A stretch of DNA of 64,000 nucleotides from Megascapheus bottae (lineage: Eukaryota; Chordata; Mammalia; Rodentia; Geomyidae). The stretch covers positions 312,501 to 376,500 of the forward strand of contig JANJXV010000261.1 of assembly GCA_024803745.1 (NCBI GenBank), given 5' to 3'. The position numbers and the translations under genes are program-made. A model generated the notes under the pieces. The model ran no database searches. It was not told the origin of the DNA and was given only the letters and a program-made list of their open reading frames with translations. Position 1 is the stretch's first letter; each line of letters begins with the position of its first letter. Below are positions 52,328-61,625 of the stretch, one piece after another.

Positions 52328-55080
52328 CTAACCCTAACCCTAACCCTTACTCTTACCCTAAAAATAACCCTAAACGTTACCCTAACCCTAACCCTTACCC
52401 TAACCCTAAATTTAACCCTAACCCTAACCCTGAACCTAACCCTAACCCTAACCCTAACCATTACCCTTACCCTAACCCTAAACCTAACCATAACCCTTAC
52501 CATTGCCCTAACCCTAACCCTAACCTTAATGCTAACCCTAACAATAACCCTAACCCTAACCCTAACCCTAATCCTTACCCTAACCCTAACCCTAATCCTT
52601 AACCTTTCCCTAACCCTAACCCTAACCATAAACCTAAACCTAACCCTAACCCTAACCTTAACCCTAACCCTAACCCTTACCCTTACCCTAACCCTAACCC
52701 TAACCCGAACCCTTACCTTTACACTAACCCTAACACTAAACCTCACCCTAACCCTACCTCTAACCCTTACCCTTACCCTAAACCTAACCCTAACCCTAAC
52801 CGTAACCCTAGTCCTTACCCTTACCCTAACCCTAACCCTAACCCTAACCCTAACCTTAACCCTAATACTAACACTAACCCTAAGCCTTACCCTCACCCTC
52901 ACCCTTACCCTAATCCTAACCCTAACCGTAGCACTTACCCTTAGCCTAACCCTAACCCTAACGTTAACCGTAACCCTAAACCTTACCCTTACCCTAATCC
53001 TAAACCTAACCCTTACTCTTACCCTAATTCTAACCCTAAACCTAACCCTAACCCTTACCCTAACCCTAACCACTACCCTAACCCTAAATTTAACCCTAAC
53101 CCTAACCCTGAACCTAACCCTAACACTAATCCTAACCCTAATCCTTACACTAAACCTAACCCTAACCCTAATCCTTAACCTTTCCCTAACCCTAACCCTA
53201 ACCCTAACCCCCTTACCCTTACACTAACCCTAACCATAACCGTTACCCTAACCTTAACCCTAACCCTAATCCAAACCCTTACCTAACCCTAACCCTAACC
53301 TAACCCTAACCCTAACCTTAACCCTAACTCTAAATCTAACCCTAACCCTAACCCTAACCCTAACTCTAAACTTTACCCTAAACCTAACCCTAACCCTTAC
53401 ACTTACCCTAACCCTAATCTTAAACCTAACCCTAAACCTAACCCTAACCCTTACCTTTACAATAACCCTAACCCTAACCTTAACCCCAACCCTAAACCCA
53501 ACCCTAACCCTAACCCTAACACTTACCCTTAATGTAACCCTAACCCTAACCCTAATCCAAACCCTAACCTTTAACCTTACGCTAACCCTAACCCTAACAC
53601 TAACACTAAACCTAGCCATAACCCTAAGGCTTACCCTAAAACTAACCATAAACCCTAACCCTAACCCTTACCCAAAACCTAACCCTAACCCTAACCCTTA
53701 CCATTACCCTAAACCTAACCCTACTTCTAACCCTAACACTAACCCTAACCCTAACCCTAACCCTAACCCTAATCCTTACCCTAACCCGAACCCTAATCCT
53801 TAACCTTTCCCTAACCCTAACCCTAACCCTAACCCTAACCCTAACACTAACCGTTACCCTAAACTAAACTCTAACCCTAATCCTAACCCTTACCTTACCC
53901 TAACCCTAAACCTAAACCTAACCCTAACCCTAACCCTAACCCTAAACTTAACCCTAACTCTAAGCCTAAACCTAACCATTACCATTACCCTAACCCTAAC
54001 CCTTACCCTAACCCTAACCCTAACCCTTATCCTAAACCTAACCCTAACGCTAACCTTAACCCTAACCCTAACCCTAACCCTAAACCTTACCCTAAACCTA
54101 ACCCTAACCCTAACCCTTACCCTTAGCCTAACCCTAACCCTAACCTTAACCCTAACCCTAACCCTAACCCTTACCCTTACCCTAACCCTAACCCTAACCC
54201 TTACTCTAACCCTAACCCTAACGCCAAAACTAACCCTAACCCTAACCCTAACCCCAAAACTTACCCTTATTCTAACCTATACCTAAACCTAAATCTGACC
54301 CCTAACCCTAACCCTAACCCTAACCTTAACTCTAACCCTAACCCTAACCCTAACCCTAACCCTAACCTTACCCTAACCCTAATCCTAAACCTAACCCGAA
54401 CCCTAACCCTAACCCTAACCCTAAACTTAACCCTAACTCTAAGCCTAACCCTAACCATTACCATTACCCTAACCCGAACCCTAACTCTAACCCTTAGCCT
54501 AAACCTAACCCTAACCCTAAACTTAACCCTAACCCTAACCCTAACCCTAACCCTTACCCTAATCCTAACCCTAACCCTAACGCTTATCCTTAGCCTAACC
54601 CTAACCCTAACCCTAACCTTAACCCTAACCCTAACCCTAACCCTTACCCTTACCCTAACCCTAACCCTGACCCTTACTCTAACCCTAACCCTAACCCCAA
54701 ACCTAACCCTAACGCTAACCCTAACCCTAAACCTTACCCTTACTCTAACCTAACCCTAAACCTAAACCTGACTCCTAACCCTAACCCTAACACTAACCCT
54801 TATCCTTACCCTAACCCTAACCCTAAGCTTAACCCTAAACCTAACACTAACCCTAACTCTAACGCTTACCCTAACCCTAACCCTGAACCTAAACCTAACC
54901 CTAAACCTTACCCTTACACTTACCCTTACCCTAATCCTAACCCTAAACCTAACCCTAACCCTAAACTTTACCCTTAGTCTAACCCTAACCCTGAACCTAA
55001 ACCTAACCCTAACCCTTACCCTTACCCTAATCCTAACCCTAAACCTAACCCTAACCCTTACCCGAACCCTAAACCTAACC
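52328..55080. repeat. 2,753-bp tandem duplication in block C, copy 2
   Basis: This is the partner of 49,575 to 52,327, with a bare joint at 52,327/52,328 and no spacer. After 55,080 the sequence runs on into ccttaaccctaacc and ccattacccttacc, which looks like the block A flank near 20,690, so the right edge keeps the ancestral context. Confidence 0.94.
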
Positions 55081-55429
55081 TTAACCCTAACCCTAACCAT
55101 TACCCTTACCCTAACCCTAACCCCAACTCTTACCCTAACCCTAACCCTAACCTTAATGCTACCCCAAACCCTAACCCTAACCATTACCTTAACCCTAACC
55201 TTAACCCTAATCCTTACCCTAACCCGAACCGTAACCCTTACCCTTTTCCTAACACTAACCCTAACCCTAAACCTAACCCTTACCCTTACCCTAACCCTAA
55301 CCCTAACCCGAACCCTTACCTTTACCCTAACCCTAACACTAAACCTCACCCTAACCCTACCTCTAACCCTTACCCTTACCCTAAACCTAACCCTAACCCT
55401 AACCGTAACCCTAGTCCTTACCCTTACCC

Positions 55430-55795
55430 TAACCCTAACCCTAACCCTAACCCTAACCTTAACCCTAACACTAACACTAACCCTAAGCCTTACCCTCACC
55501 CTCACCCTTACCCTAATCCTAACCCTAACCGTAGCACTTACCCTTAGCCTAACCCTAACCCTAACGTTAACCGTAACCCTAAACCTTACCCTTACCCTAA
55601 TCCTAAACCTAACCCTTACTCTTACCCTAATTCTAACCCTAAACCTAACCCTAACCCTTACCCTAACCCTAACCCCTGCCCTAACCCTAAATTTAACCCT
55701 AACCCTAACCCTGAACCTAACCCTAACACTAATCCTAACCCTAATCCTTACCCTAAACCTAACCCTAACCCTAATCCTTAACCTTTCCCTAACCC
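55430..55795. repeat. 366-bp tandem duplication in block C, copy 1
   Basis: The words ccttaaccctaac, aagccttaccctc, ccgtagcacttacc (gtagcac at 55531 and 55897), gttaaccg (55566 and 55932) and ccctaaatttaaccc recur with an offset of 366, which is 61 hexamers. A few differences are present, such as aattctaaccc against atttctaaacc and cctgccc against cctaccc. It is therefore older than the 2,753-bp event or has mutated faster. Confidence 0.88.
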
Positions 55796-56161
55796 TAACC
55801 CTAACCCTAACCCTAACCCTAACCTTAACCCTAACACTAACACTAACCCTAAGCCTTACCCTCACCCTCACCCTTACCCTAATCCTAACCCTAACCGTAG
55901 CACTTACCCTTAGCCTAACCCTAACCCTAACGTTAACCGTAACCCTAAACCTTACCCTTACCCTAATCCTAAACCTAACCCTTACTCTTACCCTATTTCT
56001 AAACCTAAACCTAACCCTAACCCTTACCCTAACCCTAACCCCTACCCTAACCCTAAATTTAACCCTAACCCTAACCCTGAACCTAACCCTAACACTAATC
56101 CTAACCCTAATCCTTACCCTAAACCTAACCCTAACCCTAATCCTTAACCTTTCCCTAACCC
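55796..56161. repeat. 366-bp tandem duplication in block C, copy 2
   Basis: This is the partner of 55,430 to 55,795, in hexamer register. It is followed by aaccccctta and the same flank seen after 50,450 and 53,205, so copy 2 keeps the original right-hand context. Confidence 0.88.
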
Positions 56162-59100
56162 TAACCCTAACCCTAACCCCCTTACCCTTACACTAACCCT
56201 AACCATAACCGTTACCCTAACCTTAACCCTAACCCTAATCCAAACCCTTACCTTACCCTAACCCTAACCTAACCCTAACCCTAACCTTAACCCTAACTCT
56301 AAATCTAACCCTAACCCTAACCCTAACCCTAACTCTAAACTTTACCCTAAACCTAACCCTAACCCTTACACTTACCCTAACCCTAATCTTAAACCTAACC
56401 CTAAACCTAACCCTAACCCTTACCTTTACAATAACCCTAACCCTAACCTTAACCCCAACCCTAAACCCAACCCTAACCCTAACCCTAACACTTACCCTTA
56501 ATGTAACCCTAACCCTAACCCTAATCCAAACCCTAACCTTTAACCTTACGCTAACCCTAAACCTAACACTAACACTAAACCTAGCCATAACCCTAAGGCT
56601 TACCCTAAAACTAACCATAAACCCTAACCCTTATACTAACCCTAACCTGAACCCTAACCCTAACACTTACCCTTAATGTAACCCTAACCCTAACCCTTAC
56701 CCTCACCCTAACCCTGAACCTAAACCTAACCCTAACCCTTACCCTTACCCTTACCCTAATCCTAACCCTAAACCTAACCCTTAACCTTACCCTAACCCTA
56801 ACCCTTATACTAACCCTAACCTTAACCCTAACCCTAACCTTTACCCTTACCCTAACCTTAACCTTGAACCTAAACCTAACCCTATCCCTTACCCTTACCC
56901 TAATCCTAACCCTAAACCTAACGCTAACACTTACCCTAACCCTAACCCTAAACCTAACCGTTACCCTTACCCCAACCCTAACCGTAACCCTTACCCTAAC
57001 CCTAACCTTAATGCTAACACTAACCCTAACCCTTACCTTAACCCTAAACTTAACCCTAATCCTTACCCTAACCCGAACCCTAACCCTTACCATTTTTCTA
57101 ACACTAACCATAACCCTAAACCTTACCCTTACCCTTAAACTAAACCTAACCGTAACCCTTACCGTTACCCTAACTCTAACCGTAAACCTAACCCTAACCC
57201 TAACCCTACCTCTAACCCTTACCCTTACCCTAACCCTAACCCTAACCCTAACCTTAACTCTAACCCTAACCCTAACCCTTACCCACACCCTCAACCTTAC
57301 CCTAATCCTTACCCTAACCCTAACACTTACCCTTAGCCTAACCCTAACCCTAACGTTAACCGTAACCCTAAACCTTACCCGTACCTTAACCCTAACACTA
57401 ACCCTTACTTTTACCTAATTCTAACCCTTAACCTAACCCTAAACCTTACCCTAACTCTAACCCTTACCCTAACCCTAAATTTAACCCTAACCCTAAACCT
57501 GAACCTAATCCTAACCCTAACCCTAACCATTACCCTAACCCTAACCCTAACCCAAACCTTAATGCTAACCCTAACACTAACCCTAACCCTAACCCTAACC
57601 CTAATCCTTACCCTAACCCTAAACCTAATCCTTAACCTTTCCCTAACCCTAACCCTAACCCTAAACATTACCCTTATCCTTACCCTAACCCTAACACTAA
57701 CCGTTACCCTAAACTAAACTCTAACCCCAATCCTAACCCTTAACTTACCCTAACCCTAACCCTAAACCTATCCCTAACCCTAACCCTAACCCTAACCCTA
57801 AACTTAACCCTAACTCTAAGCCTAACCCTAACCATTACCATTACCCTAACCCTAACCCTTACCCTAACCCTAACCCTAACCCTTATCCTAAACCTAACCC
57901 TAACCCTAACCTTAACCCTAACCCTAACCCTAAACCTAAACCTTACCCTAAACCTAACCCTAACCCTAACCCTTACCCTTAGCCTAACCCTAACCCTAAC
58001 CTTAACCCTAACCCTAACCCTAACCCTTACCCTTACCCTAACCCTAACCCTAACCCTTACTCTAACCCTAACCCTAACGCCAAACCTAACCCTAACCCTA
58101 ACCCTAACCCTAAACCTTACCCTTACTCTAACCAATCCCTAAACCTAAACCTGACTCCTAACCCTAACCCTAACACTAACCCTTCCCCTTAACCTAACCC
58201 TAACCCTGAACCTAAACCTAACCCTAACCCTTACCCTTACCCTTACCCTTACCCTAATCCTAACCCTAAACCTAAACCTAACCATTACCCTAACCCTAAC
58301 CCTTATATTAACCCTAACCTTAACCCTAACCCTAAACTTTACCCTTACCCTAACCCTAACCCTGAACCTAAACCTAACCCTAACCCTTACCCTTACCCTA
58401 ATCTTAACCCTAAACCTAACCCTAACCCTTACCCTAACCCTAACCCTAACCTTAACCCTAACCCTAACCATTACCCTTACCCTAACCCTAAACCTAACCC
58501 TTACCCTAACCCTAACCCTAACTTTAACGCTAATACTAACCCTAACCCTAACCCTTAAATTAACGCTAAACTTAACCCTAATCCTTACCCTAACCCAAAC
58601 CGTAACCCTTACACTTTTCCTAACACTAACCCTAACCCTAAACCTTACCCTTACCCTTACCCTAACCCTAACCGTAACCCTAACCCTTACCGTTACACTA
58701 ACCCTAACCCTAAACCTAACCCTAACCCTAACCCTACCTCTAACCCTTACCATTACCCTAAACCTAACCCTAACCCTAACCCTAAACCTAGCCCTTACCC
58801 TTACCCTAACCATAACCCTAACCCTAACCTTAACCCTAACCCTAACCCTCACCCTCACCCTCACCCTTACCCTAATCCTAACCCTAACCCTAACACTTAC
58901 CCTTAGCCTAACCCTATCCCTAAAGTTAACCGTAACCCTAAACCTTACCCTTACCCTAACCCTAACCCTAACCCTTAATCTTACCCTAATTCTAACCCTA
59001 AACCTAACCCTAACCGTTACCCTAACCCTAACCATTACCCTAACCCTAAATTTAACCCTAGCCCTAACCATTACCCTAACCCTAACCCTTACCATTACCC

Positions 59101-59339
59101 TAACCCTAACCATAACCTTAATGCTAACCCTCACACTAACCCAACCCTAACCCTAACCCTAATCCTTACTCTAACCCTAACCCTAACCCTAATCCTTAAC
59201 ATTTCCCTAACTCTAACCCTAACCCTAAACATTACCCTTACCCTTACTCTAACCCTAACCCTAACGGTTACCCTAACCTTAACCCCAACCCTAATGCTAA
59301 CACTTACCTTACCCTAACCCTAACCCTAAACCTGAACCT

Positions 59340-59500
59340 AACCTAACCCAAACCCTAACCCTTACCTTAACCCAACCCTAATTCAAACCCTAGCCCTTAC
59401 ATTTACCCTAACCCTAACCCTAACCCTAAACTTAACGCTAATCCTAACCATAACCCTAACCCTTACCCTTACCCTAACCCTAACACTACCCCAATCCTTA
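59340..59500. repeat. Short duplicated segment with attcaaaccc and cactaccccaatcc words, copy 1
   Basis: The word attcaaaccc at 59381 recurs at 61499 (offset 2,118), and cactacc at 59484 recurs at 61608 (offset 2,124, a 6-bp drift). The unit includes tagcccttacattta, which is also seen near 13,488 and 25,880 in blocks A and B. Confidence 0.75.
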
Positions 59501-59693
59501 CCCTAACCCTAACCCTAAACCTAACCCTAACCTTAAACATTACCCTTATCCTTACCCTAACCGTAACCCTAACCGTTACCCTAACCTAAACTCTAACCCT
59601 AATCCTAACCCTAACCCTTATCCTAAAGCTAACACTAACCCTAACCTTAACCTAACCCTAACCCTAAACCTAAACCTTACCCTAACCCTAAAC

Positions 59694-60508
59694 CTAACCC
59701 TTACCCTTAGCCTAACCCTAACCCTAACCTTAACCCTAACCCTAACCCTAACCCTAACCCTTACCCTTACCCTAACCCTAACCCTAACCCTTACTCTAAC
59801 CCTAACCCTAACCCCAAACCTAACCCTAACCCTAACCATAACCCTAAACCTTACCCTTACTCTAACCTAACCCTAAACCTAAACCTGACTCCTAACCCTA
59901 ACCCTAACACAAACCTTTACCCTTACCCTAACCCTAACCCTAAGCTTAACCCTAAACCTAACACTAACCCTAACCCTAACCCTTACCCTAACCATAACCC
60001 TGAACCTAAACCTAACACTAACCCTTTCCCTTACCCTTACCCTTACCCTAATCCTAACCCTAAACCTAACCCTAACCCTTACCCTAACCCTAACCCTTAT
60101 ACTAACTCTAACCTTAACCCTAACCATAACTTTTACCCTTATCCTAACCCTAACCCTGAACCCAAACCTAACCATAACCCTTACCCTTACCCTTACCCTA
60201 ATCCTAACCCTAAACGTAACCCTAACCGTTACCCTAACTCTAACCCTAACCTTAACCCTAAGCCTAACCATTACCCTTACCCCAAAACTAACCCTAACCC
60301 TTACCCTATCCCTAACCCTAAACTTAATGCTAATCCTAACCCTAACCCTAACCCTTACCTTAACCCTAAACTTAACCCTAATCCTTACCCTAACCCGAAC
60401 ACTAACCCTTACCCTTGTCCTAACACTAACCCCAACCCTAAACCTTACCCTTACCCTTACCCTAACCCTAACCCAACCCTAACCCTAATCCTTACCCTAA
60501 CCCTAACC
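59694..60508. repeat. 815-bp tandem duplication, copy 1
   Basis: The offset of 815 holds at ccttag (59705 and 60520), ctgactc (59885 and 60700) and acccaaccct (60471 and 61286). Only scattered differences are seen, for example accataaccctgaac against accctaaccctgaac and cccttgtcc against cccttttcc. The two copies abut directly. Confidence 0.9.
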
Positions 60509-61323
60509 CTAACCCTTACCCTTAGCCTAACCCTAACCCTAACCTTAACCCTAACCCTAACCCTAACCCTAACCCTTACCCTTACCCTAACCCTAACCCT
60601 AACCCTTACTCTAACCCTAACCCTAACCCCAAACCTAACCCTAACCCTAACCATAACCCTAAACCTTACCCTTACTCTAACCTAACCCTAAACCTAAACC
60701 TGACTCCTAACCCTAACCCTAACACAAACCTTTACCCTTACCCTAACCCTAACCCTAAGCTTAACCCTAAACCTAACACTAACCCTAACCCTAACCCTTA
60801 CCCTAACCCTAACCCTGAACCTAAACCTAACACTAACCCTTTCCCTTACCCTTACCCTTACCCTAATCCTAACCCTAAACCTAACCCTAACCCTTACCCT
60901 AACCCTAACCCTTATACTAACTCTAACCTTAACCCTAACCATAACTTTTACCCTTATCCTAACCCTAACCCTGAACCCAAACCTAACCCTAACCCTTACC
61001 CTTACCCTTACCCTAATCCTAACCCTAAACGTAACCCTAACCGTTACCCTAACTCTAACCCTAACCTTAACCCTAAGCCTAACCATTACCCTTACCCCAA
61101 AACTAACACTAACCCTTACCCTATCCCTAACCCTAAACTTAATGCTAATCCTAACCCTAAACCTAACCCTTACCTTAACACTAAACTTAACCCTAATCCT
61201 TACCCTAACCCGAACACTAACCCTTACCCTTTTCCTAACACTAACCCCAACCCTAAACCTTACCCTTACCCTTACCCTAACCCTAACCCAACCCTAACCC
61301 TAATCCTTACCCTAACCCTAACC
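60509..61323. repeat. 815-bp tandem duplication, copy 2
   Basis: This is the partner of 59,694 to 60,508. It ends where ccctaaccctaatcc replaces the ccctaacccttaccc that follows copy 1. Length is 135 hexamers plus 5. Confidence 0.9.
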
Positions 61324-61489
61324 CTAACCCTAATCCTTAACTTTTCCTAACCCTAACCCTAACCATTACCCTTACCCTTACCCTAACCCTAACCCTAACC
61401 GTTACCCTAACCCTAATCCTAACCCTTACCTTACCCTAACCCTAACCCTAAACCTAAACCTAATCCTAACCCTAACCCTTACCCTTAAC

Positions 61490-61625
61490 CTAACCCTTAT
61501 TCAAACCCTAGCCCTTACATTTACCCTAACCATAACAATAACCATAACCATAATCTTAATGCTAATCCTAACCATAACCTTAACCCTTACCCTTACCCTA
61601 ACCCTAACACTACCCCAATCCTTAC
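61490..61625. repeat. Short duplicated segment with attcaaaccc and cactaccccaatcc words, copy 2
   Basis: This is the partner of 59,340 to 59,500. The neighbourhood (61,530 to 61,575) is especially rich in ccataa units, as in accataacaataacc, suggesting local slippage of one variant hexamer. Confidence 0.72.

Larger units (their letters stand above)
40081..59130. repeat. Macro-block C: third copy of the block A sequence
   Basis: From atctctaaccctaac at about 40,081 the sequence follows block A from about 9,041 onward. Matching words are accaaacacaaccc (9,222 and 40,421), accacaaacctaac (9,433 and 40,629) and aacctgaaaactaacc (9,486 and 40,681), then the double ttacaataacc module (10,431 and 41,447) and landmark 42530 against 11514. 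The offset is about 31,195 at first, then 31,016 to 31,022 up to landmark 45324 (14302). It then drops to 29,841 because C has only one copy of the 1.19-kb unit. From about 49.5 kb it is rearranged by the 2,753-bp and 366-bp duplications. The right edge is approximate. Confidence 0.87.

Noticed and set aside
49575..55080. Insertion sequence or transposon explaining the 2,753-bp duplication
   Set aside because: There are no inverted ends, no target-site duplication and no coding content. The copies abut directly and consist of the same hexamer family.
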